A DNA stretch of 11,596 nt from positions 1 through 11,596 of the forward strand of contig JBBSUX010000094.1 in assembly GCA_038234045.1 (NCBI GenBank). Reading direction: 5' to 3'. The position numbers and the translations under genes are program-made. The notes under the pieces are model-generated. The model did not search any database and had not been told where the DNA came from. It worked only from the letters and a program-made list of their open reading frames with translations. Positions 1 through 6,468 of this stretch are shown here, in pieces. Source of the DNA: JBBSUX01 sp038234045 (GTDB lineage Bacteria > Pseudomonadota > Gammaproteobacteria > Burkholderiales > Burkholderiaceae_C). Position 1 is the stretch's first letter. Every line of letters begins with the position of its first letter.

Positions 1-60
1 CACCCCATGACCGGCGGCGCGCGCGATGCGAACCACGCGAAAAACAGGGCCTCGGGTCAC
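1..60 (-). CDS. 5' end of a gene downstream of pyrX (partial)
   Basis: On the minus strand a GTG codon at 60-58 overlaps the TGA stop of the dihydroorotase-like gene by 4 bases (GTGA), the usual sign of translational coupling. The frame stays open for all 20 codons to the window edge and begins VTRGPVFRVVRIAR. A basic, hydrophobic start of this kind fits the N-terminus of a lysophospholipid acyltransferase (PlsC type), a gene I recall following pyrC in several Burkholderiales. That function is inference from synteny; the fragment is too short to show a domain. The GTG start is chosen because of the overlap and because no ATG is in frame. Confidence 0.5.
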   Translation of the reverse strand, partial: MTRGPVFRVVRIARAAGHGV

Positions 61-1388
61 TCGCGCTCGAACGCCACGACGCCACCCACCAATGTCCAGC
101 GGACCTGGCCGTGCATGGTGCTGCCGGAAAACGGCGTGTGGTGGCTCTGGCTGCGCAGGCTGGTCGCGTCGACCGTCCATTCGGCTTCGGGATCGAAGAT
201 GCACAGGTCCGCTACGCCACCGATCGTGAGTCGCCCCACGCTGGCCTCCAGGGTGCCCAGCGCCGAGCCGAGTACGCCAGCGGGAGCGCTGGTGAGCACA
301 GCGATGGCGCGCTGCAACGCAGCCGGTGCGATGACCGTCGATCCAGTGCGGCCGCCTTCGCCCTCCTCCCGCGCCCACTTCAGCGCTAATGGCAAGAGCA
401 GCTCAAGCCCCGTTGCGCCAGGCTCGGCATCGGCAAAAGGCAGCGTCTTCGCATCTTCATTGACCAGCGTGTGGTCGGACACCAGCGCATCGACCGTGCC
501 ATCGGCCAGGCCGGCGCGCAAGGCGTCCCGATCGCGCTGCTGGCGCAGAGGGGGATTGAGGCGCGCGCGGCTATCGAAGAAGCCGATATCCAGATCGGTG
601 AGATGCAGCGAATTGATGCTGATGTCGCAGCTCACGGGTAGCCCGCCCGACTTGGCCTGGCGCACCAGCTCCAGGCCGGCTGCGCTTGAGATCCGGCACA
701 GGTGCACACGCGCGCCGGTGGTTTTCATCAACTCGAAAATGGTGTGCAGCGCAATCGTTTCTGCGGCTACCGGCACGCCGGAAAGGCCCAGGCGTGTGGC
801 CAGTGCTCCGCTGGCCGCTACGCCCCTGCCCAGATACAGCTCCTGCGGCCGCAGCCAGACGATGTAGCCGAAAGTGGCTGCGTACTGGAGCGCCCGCTGC
901 AGCACCAGTGTGCTGGTCAGCGGCACCTCGGCCTGGCCAAAGCCAATGCAGCCCGCTTCGGTCAGCTCCGCCATTTCGGTGAGCGTTTCACCAGCGAGGT
1001 CACGGGTCAGCGCGCCAATCGGAAAGAGGCGCGACTGATGCAGCTTCTCGGCCCGGAATTTCAGCATTTCAACGAGGCCCGGCTCATCGAGCACCGGGTC
1101 GGTATCCGGCGCGCACACCAGACTCGACACACCGCCCGCCACCGCCGCTGCCATCTCGGATTCGAGCATGGCCTCGTGCTCATGGCCCGGCTCGCCGAGC
1201 CGTACCGCCAGATCAACCAGCCCCGGCGCCACGATGCAGCCGCTTGCGTCGATCGTGCGGTCGGGCATGAAATCGGCCGCCACCTCGCCCAGCGCGATGA
1301 TGCGGCCGCTTGCCACCGCGATGCTCCCCACCGCATCGTGTCCCGAGGCCGGATCGATGATGCGACCATTCTTGATCAGAATCTTCAT
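57..1388 (-). CDS. pyrX: Dihydroorotase-like protein PyrX (PyrC'), non-catalytic partner of aspartate carbamoyltransferase
   Basis: A 443-residue member of the class I dihydroorotase/amidohydrolase family, with matching features along the chain: KNGRIIDP near the start, APGLVDL at 54-60, GALTRDLAGE at 125-134, EPGATGLELL at 322-331. The metal and catalytic residues of true dihydroorotases are missing. The Asp-x-His-x-His-x-Arg motif is DLAVRLGEPG at 59-68, the lysine after the GALT motif is Arg129, the metal-binding histidine of the HVS motif is Cys231 (CRIS), and PHHL is INSL. This is the pattern of PyrX/PyrC' proteins, which in Pseudomonas are inactive but needed for PyrB assembly; a true PyrC should lie elsewhere. 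ATG at 1388 is chosen, giving MKILIKNGR. A TTG at 1400 has a better-placed AGAGG (1410-1406, 5 bases away) and would add four residues, so the start is uncertain. It is separated from pyrB by the sulfonate module and lies 147 bases downstream of lacI on the same strand. Confidence 0.9.
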   Translation of the reverse strand: MKILIKNGRIIDPASGHDAVGSIAVASGRIIALGEVAADFMPDRTIDASGCIVAPGLVDLAVRLGEPGHEHEAMLESEMAAAVAGGVSSLVCAPDTDPVLDEPGLVEMLKFRAEKLHQSRLFPIGALTRDLAGETLTEMAELTEAGCIGFGQAEVPLTSTLVLQRALQYAATFGYIVWLRPQELYLGRGVAASGALATRLGLSGVPVAAETIALHTIFELMKTTGARVHLCRISSAAGLELVRQAKSGGLPVSCDISINSLHLTDLDIGFFDSRARLNPPLRQQRDRDALRAGLADGTVDALVSDHTLVNEDAKTLPFADAEPGATGLELLLPLALKWAREEGEGGRTGSTVIAPAALQRAIAVLTSAPAGVLGSALGTLEASVGRLTIGGVADLCIFDPEAEWTVDATSLRSQSHHTPFSGSTMHGQVRWTLVGGVVAFERE

Positions 1389-1400
1389 TTTATGAACCAA

Positions 1401-1535
1401 ATAGGCCTCTAGCGCTTATTAAATAATCGCTATTAGCTCCTCTAATGATAGCATTGAAATCTAGTCCATTACTTTAGAGCACGACGACACCGACTCCGCA
1501 AGCCAAAGAGCCAACAAAGCGACCCAGCATGACGT
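1401..1535. other. AT-rich lacI-pyrX intergenic region, left edge of the inserted module
   Basis: The stretch 1401-1480 is clearly richer in A and T than the surrounding genes and contains the 23-bp palindrome at 1410-1432. It also contains the inverted hexamers CTCTAA (1440-1445) and TTAGAG (1474-1479), and an AGAGGAG purine run on the minus strand (1442-1436) that leads to no start codon. A pyrX promoter could lie here, since pyrX is cut off from pyrB, but I found no convincing -35/-10 pair. TATCAT on the minus strand (about 1451-1446) is a possible -10 without a good -35. Bases 1481-1535 show nothing recognisable. Confidence 0.4.
1410..1432. promoter_or_regulatory. 23-bp near-perfect palindrome upstream of pyrX
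   Basis: The arms are TAGCG-c-TTATT and AATAA-t-CGCTA around a central A at 1421; only one pair (1415/1427) does not match. On the pyrX message this folds into a hairpin ending directly at the AGAGG ribosome binding site (1410-1406). It may be a regulator binding site or an RNA element controlling pyrX translation. No U-run follows on the minus strand, so it does not look like a lacI terminator. It contains AGCGCTTA (1411-1418), the same 8-mer found in the LacI-type operator at 2727-2734. Its function is inferred. Confidence 0.45.
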
Positions 1536-2570
1536 TCACTTTTGGGTTGGTTGCGCCACCGGTCCGGTAGATTCGCGGATGACCAATTCGACGGCGATCT
1601 CGGTTCTGCGCTGCACGTCTTCTCCCCGAAGTGCACCAATTAGCCGATCAACTGCGGTAGACCACATCAGCTCGGTCGGCACCCGCACCGTCGTCAATGC
1701 CGGCTGAAGATGGCGCGCCATCTCAAGATCGTCAAAGCCAATGACGGAAATATCGCGCGGAACATTCAATCCCATCGCGTTTGCCTCCAGCAACGCTCCG
1801 AACGCAAGCACGTCGTTGCCGCAGACCACCGCCGTTGGTGCGGGCTTATGCGCCATCAGTGCCCTGAAACCGGTGCGCGCCTCGGTGAGGCCATAAGCAC
1901 GTTCGGCCACCCGCTTCATCGGCAACGTCAACCCAACCGCTGCAAGCTCCTGCCGCACGCCTTGCATCCGCTCGTCAGCCCGGTCATTGACTTTGGTCAA
2001 TCCTGCAAGCATCGCGATGCGGCGATGGCCAAGCCCGAACAGATACCGGGTCGCCTCGCGGGTCGCCCGTGCATTGTCGAAACCAACGCACAGCGCGCCT
2101 TCCGATCCCAGCGTCATGACATGTACGCAAGGGACGCGCCGCAAACGGAGGAATCTAAGGAGCTCAGGATGCTGGCGCATTCCACATAGCGCCAACGCAT
2201 CGGCCCCGCGCGTGACCAAATTGATCGCTTGCCTCATTTCGCTCACCGGGTCGTATCCGCTGGTCGCAAGCAACAACTGCATGTCCGCATCCGAGAGACT
2301 GCGCTGCAGCGAATCAATGGCACTCGCAAATATCGCGTTGTCGACGGTCGGAAACACAGCGCCGACGGTGCCCGACCGACGCAGCATGAGCGCACGAGCA
2401 CCAGCGTGCGGTACGTAGCCGAGCTTCAACACGGCGGCACTGACCTTTTCGCGGAGCGCCTCGCTCACCGCCTCTGGGTGGTTCAGCGCGCGCGAAACTG
2501 TCGCTGTCGACACACCGGCGCGCTTGGCAACGTCATCGATGGTCGGCAGTGCCGATTGCGCAGCTTTCAT
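1536..2570 (-). CDS. LacI-family transcriptional regulator of the adjacent sulfonate operon
   Basis: A 344-residue protein, the normal length for the family. The N-terminal helix-turn-helix is PTIDDVAKRAGVSTATVSRALN (given here as PTIDDVAKRAGV at 9-20 then STATVSRALN at 21-30). The hinge-helix region is YVPHAGARAL (52-61), followed by a periplasmic-binding-like effector domain with SVIGFDDLEMA near the C-terminus. The recognition helix carries T-A-T-V-S-R, the type found in CcpA-like members that bind TGAAA-GCGC-TTTCA-like sites, and such a site lies at 2722-2737 in front of the divergent transport operon. It is therefore inferred to repress that operon and to respond to DHPS or an oxidation product. 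Described hps clusters can have other regulator families, so the ligand is a guess. ATG 2570 is chosen: it is the first ATG, with GAGGG just upstream. A TTG at 2594 would add eight residues. Confidence 0.9.
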   Translation of the reverse strand: MKAAQSALPTIDDVAKRAGVSTATVSRALNHPEAVSEALREKVSAAVLKLGYVPHAGARALMLRRSGTVGAVFPTVDNAIFASAIDSLQRSLSDADMQLLLATSGYDPVSEMRQAINLVTRGADALALCGMRQHPELLRFLRLRRVPCVHVMTLGSEGALCVGFDNARATREATRYLFGLGHRRIAMLAGLTKVNDRADERMQGVRQELAAVGLTLPMKRVAERAYGLTEARTGFRALMAHKPAPTAVVCGNDVLAFGALLEANAMGLNVPRDISVIGFDDLEMARHLQPALTTVRVPTELMWSTAVDRLIGALRGEDVQRRTEIAVELVIRESTGPVAQPTQK

Positions 2571-2606
2571 TGCCCTCGACTTTAGCGCGTGCAACCGCGT
2601 TCGAAC

Positions 2607-2619
2607 CTGTCAGTGACAG
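2607..2619. promoter_or_regulatory. Perfect palindrome CTGTCA-G-TGACAG upstream of lacI
   Basis: Six-base arms are perfectly symmetric around G2613, 37 bases upstream of the lacI ATG at 2570. It is not a LacI-type sequence, so if it is an operator it may serve a second regulator or an autoregulatory role. A two-mismatch copy lies at 2680-2692. Confidence 0.4.
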
Positions 2620-2654
2620 TTCACACCCGCATGGATGACATCAATCACCTCGGG

Positions 2655-2698
2655 TATGTCCCGACAAAACAGGCGTTCACTGGCATTGACGGGACATA
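2655..2698. repeat. 9-bp inverted repeat TATGTCCCG / CGGGACATA
   Basis: Left arm 2655-2663 and right arm 2690-2698 are exact reverse complements with a 26-base spacer. The right arm overlaps the predicted -35 box and spacer of the transport operon. It could be a regulator site or the remains of a mobile-element end; the sequence does not decide between them. Confidence 0.45.
2680..2692. promoter_or_regulatory. Second CTGnCAnTGACnG-type site overlapping the -35 box
   Basis: CTGGCATTGACGG matches the palindrome at 2607-2619 (CTGTCACTGACAG on the minus strand) except at two arm positions and the centre. The centres, 2613 and 2686, are 73 bp apart, close to seven helical turns. It overlaps TTGACG at 2686-2691. 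A pair of sites for one dimeric or tetrameric regulator is possible. Confidence 0.3.
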
Positions 2699-2714
2699 TT
2701 GAGCTTAGCAAAAT
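2686..2714 (+). promoter_or_regulatory. Predicted sigma-70 promoter of the transport/hps operon
   Basis: TTGACG at 2686-2691 (5 of 6 to the consensus) is followed, after 17 bases, by CAAAAT at 2709-2714 (4 of 6). This predicts transcription from about 2721 and a leader of about 60 bases before the first permease ATG. The LacI-type operator begins at the predicted start site, the usual position for repression. Confidence 0.5.
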
Positions 2715-2721
2715 AACTTAC

Positions 2722-2737
2722 TTGAAAGCGCTTACAA
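2722..2737. promoter_or_regulatory. LacI-family operator
   Basis: TTGAAAGC|GCTTACAA is symmetric at seven of eight base pairs and has the central GCGC step and TGAAA arm typical of LacI-family operators. It lies between the divergent lacI gene and the operon, just downstream of the predicted -10, so the adjacent regulator most likely binds here and blocks transcription. Confidence 0.65.
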
Positions 2738-2780
2738 AACAAGGTCGACTGCACGCTTATCGGCCATTTACATCACACGC

Positions 2781-3626
2781 ATGACCACCGCAGTGAGCAG
2801 ATCCCCGCAGATTGGCCCGGCCGCTTCCCAACCGAAGCGCCCGCTCTCGTCCGGACGGTCATGGCGTCAGAGCCTGCTCAGCGTTGTGTTTGTGCTTGCA
2901 ATCGTCATCCTGACCTGGTGGGCCCTAACGGATGGCACCGGCCTGATTTCCCCTATGCGCTTCCCCGGCCCGATCACGACCTGGGCAGCATGGCAGCAAA
3001 TCTTCTGGGATGGCTACGCAAACGCGCTCTGGTACCAGCATGTGTTGCGTAGCGTGCTGCTGGTGACGACCGGATTTGTGGTGGCATCGACTGTGGGCGT
3101 GATCCTCGGTCTGGCGATGGGCGCGAGCCGAACCGCCGAAGCGCTGTTCAATCCCGCCTTTTTGTTCCTGCGGCCAATCCCGCCGCTCGCCTGGATCCCG
3201 CTAGCGATCGTGTGGCTGGGCCTTGGCAACTCCGCCAAAGTGATGGTGATCTTCGTTGCCGCTTTCGTGCCTTCGGTCATCAACAGCTTCAGCGGTGTGC
3301 GGCAGATCGATGTGCCACTGATTGAGGCTAGTGCGATGCTCAACATCCGCGGCTGGCGCTATTGGACGCAGGTGCTTATCCCCGGCGCAATGCCAAGCAT
3401 CTTCACTGGTCTGCGGCTTTCACTTCAGGCGTCGTGGACCACTCTGGTCGCAGCCGAACTGGTGGGAGCCGTCGCAGGCCTTGGACAAATCCTGAACCAG
3501 GCTTCCCAGGATATCTACCCGCCGATGATTCTGGTTGGCATGATCAGCGTCGCACTGAGCGGCTGGCTCATGACGGTTGGCCTTGGCTGGATCGAAAAAC
3601 GCGCCATGCCCTGGAGGGCGCGCTAA
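2781..3626 (+). CDS. ABC transporter permease 1, nitrate/sulfonate/taurine class
   Basis: A 281-residue inner-membrane protein of the SsuC/TauC permease family. It has a basic cytoplasmic N-terminus (1-30), a first membrane segment at about 31-48, and further hydrophobic segments around 91-114, 135-147, 152-168 and 248-268. The cytoplasmic coupling (EAA) loop is IEASAMLNIRGWRYWTQV at 181-198, followed by IPGAMPSIFTGLR, where the ATPase docks. It is the first gene of the operon, with the predicted promoter and operator just upstream. ATG 2781 has no clear Shine-Dalgarno sequence, so translation may be weak or the start may differ, but no better start is evident. The next permease overlaps its stop (TAATG). 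Its role, import of DHPS or a related C3 sulfonate, is inferred from the hpsNOP genes downstream. Confidence 0.9.
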   Translation: MTTAVSRSPQIGPAASQPKRPLSSGRSWRQSLLSVVFVLAIVILTWWALTDGTGLISPMRFPGPITTWAAWQQIFWDGYANALWYQHVLRSVLLVTTGFVVASTVGVILGLAMGASRTAEALFNPAFLFLRPIPPLAWIPLAIVWLGLGNSAKVMVIFVAAFVPSVINSFSGVRQIDVPLIEASAMLNIRGWRYWTQVLIPGAMPSIFTGLRLSLQASWTTLVAAELVGAVAGLGQILNQASQDIYPPMILVGMISVALSGWLMTVGLGWIEKRAMPWRAR

Positions 3627-4408
3627 TGCTGACACCGGCACTTAAGCCTGCGCGGTTCTGGACGCTCAGCGCGGTCGGCGCCGTCGGCTTCGTCGCGATA
3701 TGGACGATCGCTGCGCAGTCAGGGCTCGTCAAGCCGATCTTTCTGCCCAACCCCTGGCAGGTACTGCAGCGCCTGGTGCAACTCACGCACGAGTCATTCG
3801 CCGGCTACACGTTGCAGCGCCATTTGCTGTCCAGCTTGCAGCGCTTCCTGATGGGGTTCGGTCTTGCCGTAGTGGTCGGCATCCCGCTCGGTTTGCTGAT
3901 GGCTTGGTTCAGGATCATTGACCGTGTCGTGACGCCCGTGTTCGAAGCCGTTCGGTTCGTCGCGCCGATCGCCTGGGTTCCGTTCGCGGCACTCTGGTTT
4001 GGCACCGGCATTGGTGGGCCGGTGCTGATCATCTTCACCGGCGCCTTCCCGCCGGTCCTGATCAACACCTACCGCGGAGCCAAGTACGTCGATATCAGAT
4101 ACATCGAAGCGTCGCGAATGCTGGGCGCGAGTGCGTGGAGAGGAATCACACAGGTGTTGCTACCGGCAGCCGTGCCGTCGATCGTTTCCGGGCTGCGGGT
4201 ATCGGCGGGCCTGGGCTGGCAATCGCTGGTCGGCGCCGAGCTCATCGTCGCATCCAGCGGCGTCGGCTACCTCATGGTCAAGGGACAGGCCAGCCTCTCG
4301 ACCTCGACGGTCATGAGCGGAATGATCGCCATCGGAATCGTCGGTTTGATCATTGACATCATGCTGCGTAAATTGCAGCAAGCAATCGAGACCCGAAGAG
4401 GGCTCTGA
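3626..4408 (+). CDS. ABC transporter permease 2, nitrate/sulfonate/taurine class
   Basis: A 260-residue SsuC/TauC-type permease, clearly different in sequence from permease 1. Hydrophobic segments lie at about 11-30, 75-95, 114-126, 131-146 and 228-247. The coupling loop is YIEASRMLGASAWRGITQVL (159-178), followed by LPAAVPSIVSGLR. Its ATG overlaps the stop of permease 1 by one base (TAATG), and GGAGGG at 3613-3618 gives a good ribosome binding site. An in-frame open stretch reaches back to 3362 inside permease 1, but the overlap and ribosome site fix the start at 3626. With permease 1 it probably forms a heterodimeric channel, whereas SsuC and TauC normally act as single-gene homodimers. Confidence 0.92.
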   Translation: MLTPALKPARFWTLSAVGAVGFVAIWTIAAQSGLVKPIFLPNPWQVLQRLVQLTHESFAGYTLQRHLLSSLQRFLMGFGLAVVVGIPLGLLMAWFRIIDRVVTPVFEAVRFVAPIAWVPFAALWFGTGIGGPVLIIFTGAFPPVLINTYRGAKYVDIRYIEASRMLGASAWRGITQVLLPAAVPSIVSGLRVSAGLGWQSLVGAELIVASSGVGYLMVKGQASLSTSTVMSGMIAIGIVGLIIDIMLRKLQQAIETRRGL

Positions 4409-4434
4409 GCTCCAGAAAAACCACGAGGAGGATC

Positions 4435-5232
4435 ATGGCAAACATCGAGTTCTCGAACGTTGAGCGGACTTTTCATCAAGGCGGCAAAGCTTTCGTAGCG
4501 CTCGAGGGCGTCAACCTCGAGGTAGCTGACCGGGAGTTCGTCGCGATCGTTGGCCCATCGGGCTGCGGCAAGACAACCTGCATGCGCATGGCAGCCGGAC
4601 TTGAGCATCCAACCGGCGGCGAAGTGAGGGTCGACGGCGTTACCGTGACACGCCCCGGACCGGACCGGGCTGTGGTGTTCCAGCAGTTCGCGCTGTTTCC
4701 GTGGAAGACGGTCTGGGACAACATCGAGTTTGGCCTTCATTCACTGTCGGTTCCTGCCCACGAACGCAAGAAACGGATCGAGCAGCACATCGACCTGATG
4801 GGGCTCAAAGGATACGAAAAGGCCTATCCGCATCAGCTCTCCGGCGGCATGCAGCAACGGGTGGCGATTGCACGCGCCTATGTCCTGGACCCAAAGGTTT
4901 TGCTGATGGACGAGCCGTTCGGTGCACTCGACGCGCAAACGCGCGTCGTCATGCAGGAGGAGCTGGTGCGACTGGCCCGGAAGAACCCCCGCACCGTCCT
5001 GTTCATCACCCATGCCGTGGAAGAAGCTGTGTATTTGGCCGACCGGGTAGTGGTGATGTCGGCACGCCCCGGAAAAATCCGCGAAATCGTTGACGTGAAA
5101 ACCGTGCGCGATGCTGAAGACTGGGATTCCCTGAAGCGCATTGAGGACGTGATGGACCAACCTTCGTTCGTCCATATGCGCACCCATATCTGGAAATTGC
5201 TGCGTGAGCAGCAAATCGGGACCCCGCACTGA
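4435..5232 (+). CDS. ABC transporter ATP-binding protein, SsuB/TauB class
   Basis: A 265-residue cytoplasmic ATPase that powers the importer. All nucleotide-binding motifs are intact: Walker A GPSGCGKTT (40-48), Q-loop VFQQ (81-84), signature LSGGMQQR (135-142), Walker B VLLMDEP (155-161), D-loop GALD (163-166) and the switch histidine His193 in FITHAVEEA. The sequence FQQFALFPWKTVWDNIEFGL is typical of nitrate/sulfonate/taurine ATPases. ATG 4435 follows AGGAGG at 4426-4431; the gap to permease 2 is 26 bases, so the genes are in one operon. Confidence 0.95.
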   Translation: MANIEFSNVERTFHQGGKAFVALEGVNLEVADREFVAIVGPSGCGKTTCMRMAAGLEHPTGGEVRVDGVTVTRPGPDRAVVFQQFALFPWKTVWDNIEFGLHSLSVPAHERKKRIEQHIDLMGLKGYEKAYPHQLSGGMQQRVAIARAYVLDPKVLLMDEPFGALDAQTRVVMQEELVRLARKNPRTVLFITHAVEEAVYLADRVVVMSARPGKIREIVDVKTVRDAEDWDSLKRIEDVMDQPSFVHMRTHIWKLLREQQIGTPH

Positions 5233-5273
5233 TTTTGATCCGTAGCCTTGTTCGCCCACCCAAAGGAGCCTCC

Positions 5274-6338
5274 ATGAAGAGCCAATACTGCACCGTCCGA
5301 CGCACCCTTCTCGCTGCCCTCGTCGCCAGCACTACTTTCGGCATGCAGGTCCACGCCCAGACACCATTGACGGAAATCAAGGTGAGCTATCAGCCCGCGT
5401 TGTACTGGTCCTTACCGTTCTACGTGGCGACAGAAAAAGGCTGGTGGGCAGAGCTCGGACTCAAACCCGACTTCAGCGTCTTTCCCGCAGGTGTTCCGCA
5501 AATGGCTGCAGCAGCGGCCAAGTCGTGGGACGTCGGTGGAACGGGGTCGGTACCGGCTGTATTGGGCTTCGTCCGCTTCGGCGTCGAAACGATCGGCGTC
5601 ACCAACGACGAATCTGACGCCAACGTACTGATGGTCAGCAAGGACGCAGCCGCGAAATACCAGAAGGATCCTGCTTCCATGAAAGGGCAGACGATTCTTC
5701 TGACCGGCAATTCCACGGGTGACTATGCCGTTCAGTCCTGCCTGAAAAAGTTCGGACTGACGAAGTCCGACGTCACGATCAAGAACATGGGCCAGGCGGA
5801 AATCATCTCTGCGCTCTCGTCAGGTAGTGCAGATCTGGCCGGCCTCTGGGCACCGAACGACTATTCAGTTGAAGAAAAGGTAGGCGCTGTGCAGCTCTGT
5901 TCCGGCAAGGACAGCGGTGCGAGCGTGCCCGGCGCGCTGATCGCCCGCAGTGAATATGCAAAGGAACATCCTGAAGACGTTGCGAAGTTTCTCGCCATTT
6001 ATCTTCGCAGCTGGTCCTGGATGAATGCTCACAAGCCTGAGGCGCTGAAGATGATGCGGGCCTTCTATAAAAAAGGCGGCGTGAGCATCAGTGATGCGTC
6101 CCAGGAGAAGGAATTTGCCAAGCGCCCTACCTTCGATCTTGAACAGCAGCTCGCCATCATGGATAGCAGCAAGGGTGCGTCGAAGGTTGACGAGTGGTTC
6201 GGCAATATCGCCAAATTCATGAAAGGCACGGGCGCCATCCAGAAGGTGCCTGAATCTTCGGACTACATCAAAGATGACTATATGAAGCGCGTGATGGCTG
6301 ACCCCAAGCTGCGCGCTTTCGCCAACAACACGAACTGA
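5274..6338 (+). CDS. Periplasmic substrate-binding protein, NMT1/SsuA-TauA type
   Basis: A 354-residue exported receptor of the ABC importer. The signal peptide has Arg9-Arg10, a hydrophobic core at 11-24, and a VHA|Q cleavage site between 28 and 29. There is no lipobox. The mature protein starts with the family's pattern: TEIKVSYQPALYWSLPFYVA, then KGWWAELGL, FPAGVPQMAAAAA and VGGTGSVPAVLG. ATG 5274 is preceded by AAGGAG at 5263-5268, and the start fits the signal peptide exactly. It is probably the DHPS-binding component, judging by the downstream enzymes; a nitrile, pyrimidine or other sulfonate ligand cannot be excluded from sequence alone. Strong hairpins follow the stop, which may stabilise this message and give the usual excess of binding protein over the membrane subunits. 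Confidence 0.92.
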   Translation: MKSQYCTVRRTLLAALVASTTFGMQVHAQTPLTEIKVSYQPALYWSLPFYVATEKGWWAELGLKPDFSVFPAGVPQMAAAAAKSWDVGGTGSVPAVLGFVRFGVETIGVTNDESDANVLMVSKDAAAKYQKDPASMKGQTILLTGNSTGDYAVQSCLKKFGLTKSDVTIKNMGQAEIISALSSGSADLAGLWAPNDYSVEEKVGAVQLCSGKDSGASVPGALIARSEYAKEHPEDVAKFLAIYLRSWSWMNAHKPEALKMMRAFYKKGGVSISDASQEKEFAKRPTFDLEQQLAIMDSSKGASKVDEWFGNIAKFMKGTGAIQKVPESSDYIKDDYMKRVMADPKLRAFANNTN

Positions 6339-6351
6339 TCGTTCGATTAGC

Positions 6352-6382
6352 GCGCCCCGGACACCGGCCCAACCCGGGGCGC
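6352..6382 (+). other. 9-bp GC hairpin after the binding-protein gene
   Basis: GCGCCCCGG (6352-6360) and CCGGGGCGC (6374-6382) are perfect arms around a 13-base loop, 13 bases after the stop at 6338. No T-run follows, so it is more likely an mRNA-stabilising or partly attenuating structure than a full terminator. Confidence 0.55.
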
Positions 6383-6395
6383 CAACCGCCGCCTG

Positions 6396-6436
6396 CAGCC
6401 ATCACATGCCCGCCGCGACGCGGGCAGGGACGGCTG
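6396..6436 (+). other. Second hairpin in the hpsN leader
   Basis: An inner stem TGCCCGC (6407-6413) / GCGGGCA (6420-6426) with a 6-base loop can be extended by CAGCC (6396-6400) / GGCTG (6432-6436). It ends 22 bases before the GGAG ribosome site of hpsN. Together with the hairpin at 6352-6382 it fills the 130-base gap, the largest in the operon. Confidence 0.45.
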
Positions 6437-6468
6437 TTGGCTGCGATCGGCCCTGCACGGAGTCTTCA

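Noticed and set aside
702..1412. Long plus-strand open frame opposite pyrX
   Set aside because: It is antisense to a well-supported gene, has no recognisable domain and reflects the high-GC codon pattern of the opposite strand.
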